Origin: Acidobacteriaceae bacterium
Lineage (GTDB): Bacteria; Acidobacteriota; Terriglobia; Bryobacterales; Bryobacteraceae
Direction: 5' to 3'
Assembly: GCA_020247055.1 (NCBI GenBank)
Contig: JADCJL010000017.1
Location: forward strand, 26,236-90,235
Length of the DNA stretch: 64,000 nucleotides
Shown here in pieces: positions 1 through 7,772 of the stretch. The first letter of the stretch is position 1. The number at the start of each line of letters is the position of its first letter. The position numbers were made by a program, and so were the translations under genes. The notes beneath the pieces are model-generated. The model saw nothing but the letters and a program-made list of their open reading frames with translations, was not told the DNA's origin and did not search any database.

Positions 1-265
1 GCTTGCCGGCGGGAATTTCGCGGGCTTTGGTGCGGGGGTTGGCGGCGTCGATTTCCGCGTCGAGGAGGCGGTTAAACGCCATGGCGGCGCTGCGGGCGGT
101 GACCATGGCGAGGACGATCCAGACCAGTTTTTCGACGGCGCCCGCGCGGGGGAACCCCTGGGAGCGCCAGGCAAGGAGCGCGCCGGTGAGCGCAAAGGGC
201 AGAGCGAACACGGAGTGTTCGAATTTGATCATTCCCAAGGTGAGGCGGAGCCGTTCCCAAAACAT
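1..265 (-). CDS. ubiA: UbiA-family prenyltransferase, N-terminal part (runs off left edge)
   Basis: Membrane prenyltransferase that attaches a polyprenyl chain to an aromatic acid during quinone synthesis. The complement reads 88 residues from an ATG at 265 and stays open to the window edge. The N-terminus has the pattern of the UbiA-like subgroup found in futalosine-pathway organisms: [20 protein letters not shown] (from residue 12), then a stretch [10 protein letters not shown] and the acidic [13 protein letters not shown] that carries the Mg-diphosphate-binding Asp residues. An alternative start is the Met at residue 12. It is divergent from the DUF192 gene, with only 21 bp between the start codons. 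Whether it makes menaquinone (MqnP) or ubiquinone cannot be told from this fragment. Confidence 0.85.
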   Translation of the reverse strand, partial: MFWERLRLTLGMIKFEHSVFALPFALTGALLAWRSQGFPRAGAVEKLVWIVLAMVTARSAAMAFNRLLDAEIDAANPRTKAREIPAGK

Positions 266-286
266 TCTGCGTTACCATTTTACTGG

Positions 287-748
287 ATGCTCGCCCGATC
301 ATTTCTGCTTCTGTTTGTCGCCGGATTCCTTGGCTGCTCTTCGAGCCCCCGCAAGACCGCAACGGTGGAAGACTTTCACCTGCGCGAGGTGAAACTACCG
401 AACGGCAGGGTCTTGAAGGTGGAGACGATGTCGAAGATGGCGGACGTCATGCGGGGCATGATGTTTCGGGATTCGCTGGCGCCGGACCGGGGGATGCTGT
501 TTATTCACGGGGAGCCGGGGCTGTATCCGTACTGGATGTATCAGGTACGGATTCCGCTCGATATTGTCTGGATCGACCGTTACAAGATTGTCACGGAGAT
601 CTCTCCTGAGACCCCGCCCTGCCCGAGCGAAAGCAGCTCCGCATGTCCGAAGTTTGGCGGTTCGAGAACGTCCCTCTACGTTCTTGAGATGGCCGCCGGA
701 GAAGCGGCGAGAAACAAACTACAAGTTGGCGACAGGATCGAATTCTAA
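287..748 (+). CDS. DUF192 family lipoprotein
   Basis: Small predicted lipoprotein of 153 residues. The N-terminus is a lipoprotein signal with lipobox FLGC (Cys17), so an ATG at 287 fits better than the longer upstream reading, which would bury the signal. The mature part is a DUF192 domain: the stretch [20 protein letters not shown], then [20 protein letters not shown] and a C-terminal [12 protein letters not shown]192 proteins are small beta-barrel proteins of unknown function, usually exported or on the cell surface. Its stop is one base before the larB start, so the two are probably co-transcribed, though no functional link is known. Confidence 0.85.
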   Translation: MLARSFLLLFVAGFLGCSSSPRKTATVEDFHLREVKLPNGRVLKVETMSKMADVMRGMMFRDSLAPDRGMLFIHGEPGLYPYWMYQVRIPLDIVWIDRYKIVTEISPETPPCPSESSSACPKFGGSRTSLYVLEMAAGEAARNKLQVGDRIEF

Positions 749-749
749 T

Positions 750-1496
750 ATGGACCATAACTTACTGAGGGACCTGCTTGAGCAGGTTAAGGATGGACGG
801 ACGGAGGTGGCGGCGGCGGCCGAACGGTTGCGCCACCTGCCATTTGAAGATTTGGGATTTGCCAAGGTGGACCACCACCGGGCGCTGCGCCATGGGGTGC
901 CGGAGGTGATCTTCGGCCTGGGCAAGGCGCCGGAGCACGTCGTGGATATCGCCCGGAAGTTGCAGGAGAAGGCGAGCAATCTGCTGATTACGCGGACGAC
1001 GAAGGAGTGCGCCGCGATGGTGATGGAAGCCATACCGGGGGCCGAGTATTTTCCGCTGTCCGGCTGCATCCGGGTCTGGCGGGATAAGACGGTCTTTGGG
1101 CGCGGAAAAGTGGGAATTGTTTGCGCCGGGACGAGCGACATTCCGGTGGCCGAAGAGGCCAAGGTGACGGCCGAGGTGATGGGGAACGAGGTTTTCTCGA
1201 TCTACGACGTCGGGGTGGCGGGGATCCACCGGTTGATGAGCAACCGGGAGCGGCTGATGGAGGCGAAGGTCCTGGTGGTATGCGCGGGCATGGAGGGGGC
1301 GCTGCCGTCCGCCGTGGGCGGGTTGGTGAGCGTGCCGGTGATTGCGGTGCCGACTTCGGTGGGCTACGGAGCGGCGTTCCAGGGTTTGGCGGCGATGTTG
1401 GGCATGTTGACGAGCTGCGCGAGCAACGTCACCGTGGTGAATATCGACAACGGCTTTGGCGGCGCGTACGTAGCGAGTTTGATTAACCGGCCTTAG
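750..1496 (+). CDS. larB: LarB, nickel-pincer cofactor biosynthesis (AIR carboxylase-like)
   Basis: Protein of 248 residues resembling LarB, which carboxylates and hydrolyses nicotinic acid adenine dinucleotide in the first step of nickel-pincer nucleotide synthesis for lactate racemase-type enzymes. The N-terminal helical part ([12 protein letters not shown] through [20 protein letters not shown]) and the C-terminal PurE-like domain ([44 protein letters not shown]) are both typical and full length. The ATG at 750 is one base after the previous stop; longer readings would overlap the DUF192 gene. No larC or larE is nearby. The 3' end overlaps the convergent gene by 4 bp. Confidence 0.9.
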   Translation: MDHNLLRDLLEQVKDGRTEVAAAAERLRHLPFEDLGFAKVDHHRALRHGVPEVIFGLGKAPEHVVDIARKLQEKASNLLITRTTKECAAMVMEAIPGAEYFPLSGCIRVWRDKTVFGRGKVGIVCAGTSDIPVAEEAKVTAEVMGNEVFSIYDVGVAGIHRLMSNRERLMEAKVLVVCAGMEGALPSAVGGLVSVPVIAVPTSVGYGAAFQGLAAMLGMLTSCASNVTVVNIDNGFGGAYVASLINRP

Positions 1497-1849
1497 GCGA
1501 GGGGTTCAAGGACGACGTAGAGTCCGAAGCGGGGTTCGAGCGAACCCCGCCCCCAGCGGTTGACGACCCAACGGGCGCGCAGGAAGCGGACCTCGGCCTC
1601 TGGCGGCAGGGTCAGCACGAGGGCCGAAGTGCCCACGTAGAACTTCTGGGGGAGCGCGGCCAGCGGGGCGCCGGGCCACGCGGCGCCGTCCGGCGAGCCT
1701 TCGAGCAGTAGTTCGAGCGACTCCTGCTCGACGATGGAGGTGATGCCGAGCGTCAACTGGACGGTCCTCCAGTGCGGGGGACGTTCGAGCGCGGGGGAAG
1801 CGCCGTTGGCATGGACTACCGTCTCGGGAAGTAGGAAAACCGGAACCAT
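1493..1849 (-). CDS. hypothetical protein, 118 aa
   Basis: Unrecognised small protein with no signal peptide or membrane segment. It is rich in beta-forming hydrophobic residues ([53 protein letters not shown]), suggesting a small beta-sandwich such as a carbohydrate-binding or discoidin-like fold; that is inference from pattern only. The stop overlaps larB by 4 bp, and the gene lies 9 bp downstream of the rodZ-like gene on the same strand, so it is probably expressed with it. Confidence 0.65.
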   Translation of the reverse strand: MVPVFLLPETVVHANGASPALERPPHWRTVQLTLGITSIVEQESLELLLEGSPDGAAWPGAPLAALPQKFYVGTSALVLTLPPEAEVRFLRARWVVNRWGRGSLEPRFGLYVVLEPLA

Positions 1850-1858
1850 GCCAGCGCG

Positions 1859-2749
1859 TTAGACTTCGCCGGCGGGCTTAGCCGGCGCGGGGCGGTTAGG
1901 TTCGAGAATCTCCACCTGATCCTTGGTCAGATGCACGACGCGAACCTGGCCGCGGGGCCCGATGGGTCCGATATCGCGGCCGGCCTTCTGCACCGTGATC
2001 CCGCCGGCGTTGCCGACCACCATCCGGGCCGATTCGCTCGTCCGCATGGACTGGCTCTGGCCCGGTTCGAGCACACCCATGAAGATCCGCTTGCCATCGG
2101 CGGTCACTTCAAGCCAGGTCTTTTCGGTGGCGGCGATGTTCAGTGAAATGACACCTTCGACGAAGGATTCGGGGCCGGGGGCGGCGGCAGCGGTGGTGAC
2201 GGGGCTGACGGGGACCTCGGCGGCAGGGGCGGCCGGGGCGGCGGGTTGGGCCGGGACAACGGGTTGGAGCGCGGGGCGGTCGGCCACGGCGGCGCGGGCG
2301 GTTTCCGAGCCGCGGAGATTATCCCAGAGCAGCGAGACCAGACCGCCGCCGGCGATCAGCACCACCAGGGCGGCAACGGCCAAGCCGGTGCGTCCGTCGA
2401 AAAAAGACGTCGGTTTATCGGTCACGGGCGCAATGGAAATCAACCGTCGCTCGGCGAGCAGACGGGCACGGGGATCCCGGGCGGCGCCGATGGCCTGGAG
2501 GTCCACCCCCGCGTTGGCCCCTGCGATCGCGCTGTATTCGCTTTCAAACTGCTGCCCGTTCAGACCAAGCGCCTGGGCGTACTGGCGGACGAAACTACGG
2601 TTGAAGAAACCGCCCGGGAGCAGATCCCACTGCTCGGACTCAATCGCTTCCAGATACCTGGATCCAATACGCAAATCGTCGGCAATGGGGCCGATGTCCC
2701 TGCCCTGCCGGAGGCGCTCATCCCGTAACCGCTGCCCTAAGCTTGCCAT
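1859..2749 (-). CDS. RodZ-like helix-turn-helix membrane protein
   Basis: Protein of 296 residues with a RodZ/YfgA layout. An N-terminal Xre-type helix-turn-helix domain spans about residues 1-75 (LGQRLRDERLRQG, LRIGSRYLEAIESEQWDLLPG, RSFVRQYAQALGL). One membrane helix lies at about 121-142, followed by a Pro/Ala-rich linker and a C-terminal DUF4115-like domain (WLEVTADGKRIFMGVLEPGQ). RodZ links MreB filaments to the membrane in cell-shape control, and members of the wider family also act as membrane-tethered regulators. The N-terminal cytoplasmic domain is complete. It is divergent from the glycosyltransferase operon, with a TATAAT-type -10 core between them. Confidence 0.85.
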   Translation of the reverse strand: MASLGQRLRDERLRQGRDIGPIADDLRIGSRYLEAIESEQWDLLPGGFFNRSFVRQYAQALGLNGQQFESEYSAIAGANAGVDLQAIGAARDPRARLLAERRLISIAPVTDKPTSFFDGRTGLAVAALVVLIAGGGLVSLLWDNLRGSETARAAVADRPALQPVVPAQPAAPAAPAAEVPVSPVTTAAAAPGPESFVEGVISLNIAATEKTWLEVTADGKRIFMGVLEPGQSQSMRTSESARMVVGNAGGITVQKAGRDIGPIGPRGQVRVVHLTKDQVEILEPNRPAPAKPAGEV

Positions 2750-2771
2750 AGAACCAGATTTTCCGATCCAG

Positions 2772-2779
2772 ATTATAAT
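2772..2779. promoter_or_regulatory. palindromic -10 core ATTATAAT between rodZ-like gene and glycosyltransferase
   Basis: The 36-bp gap between the divergent starts holds the AT-rich palindrome ATTATAAT, which gives a perfect TATAAT on either strand. On the minus strand it would start a transcript with a short leader of about 18-20 nt before the rodZ-like ATG. On the plus strand it lies only 6 bp before the TTG assumed for the glycosyltransferase, so that transcript would be almost leaderless or would start translation at the GTG at 2813. No convincing -35 was seen on either side. Confidence 0.45.
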
Positions 2780-2785
2780 ATACCA

Positions 2786-3820
2786 TTGTCGAGCGAAGTC
2801 CCAGAACCGCAGGTGAGCGTGATCGTAGTGAACTGGAACCGTGGTCAGTTGCTGCGCGAATGCCTCCTATCTCTATCAAAACAGGTGACATCGGCCGGTT
2901 TCCCCTTTCCTGCCGAGACGATTGTCATCGATAACGGATCCGTGGACGGATCCCCTGAACTGGTGATGGCGGAGTTTCCGGCGGTGCGGCTGATCCGCAA
3001 CCGGACCAACCGGGGATTCTGCGCGGCCAACAATCAGGGGATTGCGGCGGCCCGGGCCGGACGGATCGCGCTGCTCAACAACGATGCGGTGGCCGAGCCG
3101 CACTGGCTGGCCGAACTGAGCGCGGCGCTTGAGGGGGCGGAGTCGATCGGGATGGCCGCCAGTAAGATTGTGCAATATGAGGCGCCGGACCGCATTGATA
3201 AGGCGGGGCACATTCTCTACCTCGACGGGCAGAACCGGGGACGCGGCACGGGCGAGACCGACCGTGGCCAATACGATGGTCCGCTTGAGGTGGGGTGGCC
3301 GGATGGCTGCGCGGCCATGTATCGTAGAGCGATGCTCGATCAGATCGGAGGCTTTGACGAGGACCTGTTTGCGTACGCCGATGACGCCGAACTGGGTTTG
3401 CGGGCGCGGATTGCCGGATGGCGCTGCGCGTACGCGCCCCGGGCGGTGGTGCGGCACCGGCGCGGGGCTACGCTGGGCCGGGGCAACCCGCAGCGGGTGT
3501 TTTTGATTGAACGGAACCGGATTCTGCTGGCGGCGAAGCTGTTTCCGTGGCGTCTGCTGGTGTTGAACCCCTACTATTTCGGGCGGCGCCTATGGGCGGC
3601 GCCCCGGCAATCCGGCGATATGGCGGCGTTTCCGGGCTGGGGCGGGAAGTTGGCTCTGGCGGCGGCGGTGGTGCGGGCGGATCTGGCCGCGCTCTGGCTG
3701 CTGCCGAAGTTTTTGGCCAAGCGCCGCGAGGTCCGCCGCCTGGCCCGGCTGCGGGGGCGCGAACTGGCTGATCTTTTGCGGCGGGAAGCTCCCGCCCCGG
3801 CGCTGATGTACGGCCAATGA
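2786..3820 (+). CDS. family 2 glycosyltransferase
   Basis: GT-A fold glycosyltransferase of 344 residues, related to rhamnosyl/WbbL-type enzymes of cell-surface polysaccharide assembly. Visible motifs are VSVIVVNWNRGQLLRECLLS near the N-terminus, VIDNGSVDGS, the nucleotide-sugar region LLNNDAV (NND near residues 98-100, in the DXD position), and FDEDLFAYADDAELGLR (about 190-206) where the family has its catalytic acidic pair. The start is a TTG at 2786; a GTG at 2813 is the alternative. The stop overlaps the next ATG (ATGA), so the methyltransferases downstream are translationally coupled. Donor and acceptor are not predictable. Confidence 0.88.
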   Translation: MSSEVPEPQVSVIVVNWNRGQLLRECLLSLSKQVTSAGFPFPAETIVIDNGSVDGSPELVMAEFPAVRLIRNRTNRGFCAANNQGIAAARAGRIALLNNDAVAEPHWLAELSAALEGAESIGMAASKIVQYEAPDRIDKAGHILYLDGQNRGRGTGETDRGQYDGPLEVGWPDGCAAMYRRAMLDQIGGFDEDLFAYADDAELGLRARIAGWRCAYAPRAVVRHRRGATLGRGNPQRVFLIERNRILLAAKLFPWRLLVLNPYYFGRRLWAAPRQSGDMAAFPGWGGKLALAAAVVRADLAALWLLPKFLAKRREVRRLARLRGRELADLLRREAPAPALMYGQ

Positions 3821-4776
3821 GCGAGCAGCGAGGTACCCATTGTCCGGCCTGCGGGCACGGCGACTACAAGTCGCTGTTCCATGGAACAGACCGGCTCTAC
3901 GCCACGACGACGCGGAGTTTCACCGTTGTCGAGTGTTCCCAATGCCGGCTGCTCCGGCTTTTTCCGCAGCCGGATCCGGCCGAGTTGGGCCGCTACTACC
4001 CGGCCAATTACTGGTTCAACCCGGTGGCAAACCCGGCGGCCTCCCCCGAGGAGCGCTACCGCCGATTTGTGCTCAACGACCATGTGCGTTTTGTAGAGCG
4101 GGCGATTGAGGCGGCCGGAGAGCGCGGGCCGGTTCTGGACGTAGGCTGCGGTGGAGGGCTGTTTCTGCGCCTGCTGCGGGAGCGGGGGCACCGGGTGGTC
4201 GGACTGGACTTTTCGATCGATGCGGCGCGGGTGGCCTGGGAGCAGAACCGGGTACCGGCGCTGTGCGCGACGCTATCGCGCGCCCCGCTGGCTCCGCGCA
4301 CGTTTTCGACGATCACGATGTTTCACGTCCTTGAGCATCTGTATGATCCGATTGGCTACTGCGATGCGGCGCGGGAGCTGCTGCGCGACGACGGGCGCCT
4401 GGTGATTCAGGTACCCAACGCCGCCTGCTGGCAGTTTCTGCTGTTTGGCGAGCACTGGAACGGCATCGACATTCCCCGCCACCTGATCAACTTCAAGGAA
4501 AAAGATCTGGTGAACCTGCTCGATGTCTGCGGCTTCACGGTGGTTCGCCGCAAGCACTTTTCGCTGCGCGACAATCCGGCCGGGCTGGCGACTACGCTCG
4601 CCGTGGGCCTCGACCCGATGGCGCGCCGAATCCGCGTGCCGCACGAGACGCCGGGGCAGCGGCTGTGGAAAGATGCGGTTTACTTTGGCCTGATGCTCGC
4701 GTGTCTGCTGCCCACGGCGGTGGAGGCCGCCTGCGGGGCGGGATCGACCATCATGGTGGAAGCCCGCAAGAAATGA
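3817..4776 (+). CDS. class I SAM-dependent methyltransferase with N-terminal zinc ribbon
   Basis: Protein of 319 residues. Two CxxC pairs (C9/C12 and C40/C43) make a small zinc ribbon, followed by a Rossmann methyltransferase domain with motif I VLDVGCGGG at about 106-114, the acidic VVGLDFS strand end, and the post-motif TITMFHVLEHLYDP. This arrangement is common in methyltransferases inside polysaccharide gene clusters, where they methylate sugars or unknown acceptors. It overlaps the upstream glycosyltransferase and the downstream methyltransferase by four bases each, which points to a three-gene operon acting on one surface glycan. Confidence 0.85.
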   Translation: MSEQRGTHCPACGHGDYKSLFHGTDRLYATTTRSFTVVECSQCRLLRLFPQPDPAELGRYYPANYWFNPVANPAASPEERYRRFVLNDHVRFVERAIEAAGERGPVLDVGCGGGLFLRLLRERGHRVVGLDFSIDAARVAWEQNRVPALCATLSRAPLAPRTFSTITMFHVLEHLYDPIGYCDAARELLRDDGRLVIQVPNAACWQFLLFGEHWNGIDIPRHLINFKEKDLVNLLDVCGFTVVRRKHFSLRDNPAGLATTLAVGLDPMARRIRVPHETPGQRLWKDAVYFGLMLACLLPTAVEAACGAGSTIMVEARKK

Positions 4777-5459
4777 GAGGGTACATCCTGCACTTTGAGG
4801 CGGCGATTGCGGCCGCCGTGGCCGGCCTGGCGGGGGAGCTGGCCCCGGGGAGCCGCGTGCTCGACGCGGGCGCGGGCGAGGGGCAGTACGCGTCCCGTTT
4901 CACCGGCCACCGCTACGTTGGGGTGGACCTCGGGGTGGGCGATGCGCGGTGGGACTATACCGGGCTGCACGCCATCGCCGACCTGCGCGCGCTGCCCTTT
5001 GCGGACGGCGTCTTTGCCGGGGTGTTGAACGTCGTGACGCTCGAGCATGTCAGCGAACCCCAGGTGGTGGTGCGGGAGATGGCGCGGGTGCTCGCCGCCG
5101 GCGGCCGGCTGCTGCTGATCGTTCCGCACGAGTGGGAGGTGCATCAGCATCCGCACGACTATTTCCGCTACACGCGCTTTGGCTGCCAACTCCTGCTCGA
5201 ACGGGCCGGGCTGACGGTGGACTCTATCCGGCCCGTGGGCGGCTACTTCCGGCTGTTGAGCCGGCGGCTGCTATCCGGCTATAAGTTTTTCCCGGCGCCG
5301 CTCAGCTGGCTGTGGCTGGCGGCAGTGGCGGCTCCGGCGCTGTTGCTACCGTGGCTTGACGGACTCGACCGGCGGGCCGACTACACCCTGGGCTACATCT
5401 GCCACGCGCACAAGGACCCCCAATCGGGTTACGCTGATGGCTATGCCGAAACGCCGTGA
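4773..5459 (+). CDS. class I SAM-dependent methyltransferase
   Basis: Protein of 228 residues. The start ATG overlaps the previous stop (ATGA at 4773-4776). Motif I is VLDAGAGEG (29-37), followed by the acidic YVGVDLG and the Methyltransf_11-type NVVTLEHVSEPQVVVREMARVL. A C-terminal segment (LSWLWLAAVAAPALLLPWL) is hydrophobic enough to touch or cross the membrane. It probably works with the two upstream genes on a lipid-linked or surface glycan. The substrate is unknown. The last 23 bases overlap the start of the cupin gene. Confidence 0.82.
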   Translation: MRGYILHFEAAIAAAVAGLAGELAPGSRVLDAGAGEGQYASRFTGHRYVGVDLGVGDARWDYTGLHAIADLRALPFADGVFAGVLNVVTLEHVSEPQVVVREMARVLAAGGRLLLIVPHEWEVHQHPHDYFRYTRFGCQLLLERAGLTVDSIRPVGGYFRLLSRRLLSGYKFFPAPLSWLWLAAVAAPALLLPWLDGLDRRADYTLGYICHAHKDPQSGYADGYAETP

Positions 5460-5847
5460 TCTGATTGCTCTTGCCGCCCCGCTGGCGCTGTTCGCCGCCA
5501 AGCCCGGGGGGCTGCCCAATGTGACGCTCAACGCCAAGGACGTCAAGGTGCAGAAGAACCCCTTTGGCGAACTGCGCATTTACTTCGACGGCCCCACCGA
5601 CCAACTGCGGGCCATGACCGCCGGCAGCCTGCGGCTGAACGCCGGGGCGACGCCCCATCCGCCGCACACGCACCCGGAGGAGGAGTTCATGGTGGTAACC
5701 GAAGGCACGGGCGAGATGTTTTGCGATGGGAAGACCGTGGTGGTCGGGCCGGGGTCAATGATGTACTGCGCCGCCAATGTGTCGCACGGGATTGTGAATA
5801 CAGGGAAGAAACCGCTGTTATTCTACTTTTATAAGTGGAAAGCTTAA
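5437..5847 (+). CDS. exported cupin-domain protein
   Basis: Small protein of 136 residues (134 if the second ATG at 5443 is used). The N-terminus carries KRRDLIALAAPLALFAA, a twin-arginine-like export signal. The rest is a single cupin: motif 1 is PHPPHTHPEEEFMVVTEGTG (two His, Glu), and motif 2 is GPGSMMYCAANVSHGIVNTG with the fourth ligand His. All metal ligands are present, so a metal-binding barrel is likely; the reaction is unknown. It overlaps the preceding methyltransferase by 23 bp and may be read from the same mRNA. Confidence 0.8.
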   Translation: MAMPKRRDLIALAAPLALFAAKPGGLPNVTLNAKDVKVQKNPFGELRIYFDGPTDQLRAMTAGSLRLNAGATPHPPHTHPEEEFMVVTEGTGEMFCDGKTVVVGPGSMMYCAANVSHGIVNTGKKPLLFYFYKWKA

Positions 5848-5915
5848 TGCGGCTTTAACCATTCTTTGCAGAGTTTTGGTTGTTTCCGGGTGTCTCAGGC
5901 TCTAGAGTAGTTCGA

Positions 5916-6533
5916 ATGGAAGCAACCGACGCCGAGTTGATGTGCCGCTTTCAGCGGGGTGACCTGGTAGCCTACGAAGATCTCGTCGGCCGCTACACGA
6001 TCCGCCTGCACCGGTTTCTGCAGCGGCTCGTGTTGAATGCCGCCGTGGCCGAGGAGTTAACGCAGGATACGTTTCTCCGCGTGTTTCTGGCCCGGGAGCG
6101 CTATCAGGCATCCGCCACGTTTTCCACCTGGATCTACCGGATTGCCACCAACCTCGCCCTGAACTGGCTGCGCGACTCGCGCCACGTCCGGCAGGCGGCG
6201 AGCCTCGAAGCCCTGACGATATTCGGAACGCGAATGCAGATTCCCTGCCCGGTGCGAACGGCGGAGCAAGACCTGCTGGAGTTAGCCGAACGGGATCGGA
6301 TCCGGCTGGCGATCACTGCCCTGCCCGAACGGCAACGCCTCGCCGTGATCCTCCACAAGTACGAAGGCATGGACTACGAGAACATTGCGCGCACCCTGGG
6401 CTGTTCGGTACCGGCGCTCAAAAGCCTGCTTTGCCGGGCCTATGCGGTGCTGCGGGGCCGTTTGATCGCGGCCCCGGAGCCGCAAAATCAGAACTCGTTG
6501 CCCTTGTACATGGTAGCCACGAACTGCTCGTAG
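5916..6533 (+). CDS. ECF-type RNA polymerase sigma factor
   Basis: Sigma-70 family protein of 205 residues with only regions 2 and 4, as in extracytoplasmic-function factors. Region 2 shows AYEDLVGRYTIRLHRFLQRL, EELTQDTFLRVF and TFSTWIYRIATNLALNWLR. Region 4 shows ALPERQRLAVILHKYEGMDYENIARTLGCS followed by the recognition helix PALKSLLCRAYAVLR. The ATG at 5916 gives the usual N-terminus. No anti-sigma gene is next to it, and the C-terminal tail overlaps the convergent msrP by 46 bp. The target regulon cannot be inferred from the window. Confidence 0.9.
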   Translation: MEATDAELMCRFQRGDLVAYEDLVGRYTIRLHRFLQRLVLNAAVAEELTQDTFLRVFLARERYQASATFSTWIYRIATNLALNWLRDSRHVRQAASLEALTIFGTRMQIPCPVRTAEQDLLELAERDRIRLAITALPERQRLAVILHKYEGMDYENIARTLGCSVPALKSLLCRAYAVLRGRLIAAPEPQNQNSLPLYMVATNCS

Positions 6534-7393
6534 CCGTTATAGAGCAGCGTGGGTTTGCGCTGCATGGACGGAATCAACTGCTCGACGGCCTGGGACCAGC
6601 GGGGGTGGGGCTTCTTGGGATCGATATTGGAATAGAAACCATATTCCTGCGCGTTGAGTTTATTCCAGAAGGTGGGGGGTTCGGAGGAGGTGAACTCAAT
6701 CTTCACAATGGACTTGATGGACTTATAGCCATACTTCCAGGGGACGACGAGACGCACCGGGGCGCCGTTCTGTTTGGGCAGCGGCTTACCGTACATGCCG
6801 GTGGTGAGCAGGGTCAGCTCATTCATGGCCTCGTCCATGCGGAGACCTTCAAAATAGGGCCAAGGGTAGGGGGCCTGCTTCATGCCCGGCATCTGGTTGG
6901 GGCGGTTGACGGTGACGAAGCGGAGATATTTGGCGGAGGATTTGGGTTCGACGAGCTTGATGAGTTCACTGAGCGGGAAGCCGGACCAGGGGACCGCCAT
7001 CGCCCAGCGTTCGACGCAGCGGAAGCGGTAGAGCCGTTCTTCGATGGAGAATTTTTTGAGCAGGTCGTCGAGATCGAGGGTTTGGGGCTTGTTCACCTGC
7101 CCGGTGATTTCGATCTTCCAGGGCGAAATAACAAACTCACTGGTAAGCGCGGCCAGGCCCTCTTTGGCGTAAGGGTTGAACTCGTAGTAGTTGTTGTAGC
7201 CGGTGGCGGCCCACTCTTCGGTTACCGGGCGATCGAGCGTGTACTTCTCATTCCGCTTGGGCGCCGCGGCGGCGAGTCCCGGCAGCGCCAGTAGGCCGGA
7301 GGCCGTCAAAAGCTGGCGGCGATTGTAAAAAGCCGACTCCGGCGTCGCTTCCCGTTCGGGAATCTCCCAACCTTTTCGCATCCGTATCCACAT
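6488..7393 (-). CDS. msrP: MsrP, periplasmic methionine sulfoxide reductase catalytic subunit
   Basis: Molybdopterin enzyme that repairs oxidised methionine in envelope proteins. It has 301 residues from the ATG at 7393 (an in-frame TTG upstream is less likely). The twin-arginine signal is NRRQLLTASGLLALPG (RR at 25-26). The molybdenum-ligand Cys is in RFRCVERWAMAVPWSGFPL (Cys126), and the family blocks PVRLVVPWKYGYKSIKSIV and HPRWSQA are intact, with close agreement to YedY/MsrP. The membrane partner msrQ is not adjacent, unlike in enterobacteria. The 3' end overlaps the sigma factor gene. Confidence 0.95.
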   Translation of the reverse strand: MWIRMRKGWEIPEREATPESAFYNRRQLLTASGLLALPGLAAAAPKRNEKYTLDRPVTEEWAATGYNNYYEFNPYAKEGLAALTSEFVISPWKIEITGQVNKPQTLDLDDLLKKFSIEERLYRFRCVERWAMAVPWSGFPLSELIKLVEPKSSAKYLRFVTVNRPNQMPGMKQAPYPWPYFEGLRMDEAMNELTLLTTGMYGKPLPKQNGAPVRLVVPWKYGYKSIKSIVKIEFTSSEPPTFWNKLNAQEYGFYSNIDPKKPHPRWSQAVEQLIPSMQRKPTLLYNGYEQFVATMYKGNEF

Positions 7394-7772
7394 GCTTCTA
7401 CTGTACAAAGTTTAGAAGCCGGAAGGCGGTGGGATCCGCGTCCCAACAGATGCGGCCAGTGCGCTACGGAGATCGCGCCAGGCTGCGGCTCGCCCGTGTG
7501 CGCAGCCTGGCTCATCGTAAGCAGGCAGGGCGCCGTCTCTGACTTGCCCAAGTCGAGACAGCGACGCTCTGTTTGCGGTGGGAGCCGCGGCACACAGACT
7601 CGGACAGAAAGGTCCCTCAACCAATCGCCGCCATCCGGGGCACTCAACCACGCGACTTGCTTACACCCACACTGTCGCACACGGCACAGGCCGCACCGGC
7701 TCCCCTTAGTTTTTATCTTGTTGAAAACAAGAAACAAAAAAACTTCGATCCAATGGGAACGGCGATTTTGGG
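7394..7772. other. 379-bp non-coding stretch with several hairpins
   Basis: No gene is supported here; short frames on both strands lack family resemblance. The stretch lies between the end of the LD-carboxypeptidase gene and the start of msrP, both on the minus strand. It contains a perfect 11-bp inverted repeat with a 13-nt loop at 7477-7511 (arms GCCAGGCTGCG and CGCAGCCTGGC), a second near-perfect hairpin at 7535-7559 (GTCTC and GACTTG arms, one bulged T), a weaker pair around 7566-7600, and a 6-bp repeat CTTGTT/AACAAG at about 7719-7733. It could be a msrP leader, a small RNA or a decayed repeat element. Confidence 0.5.
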
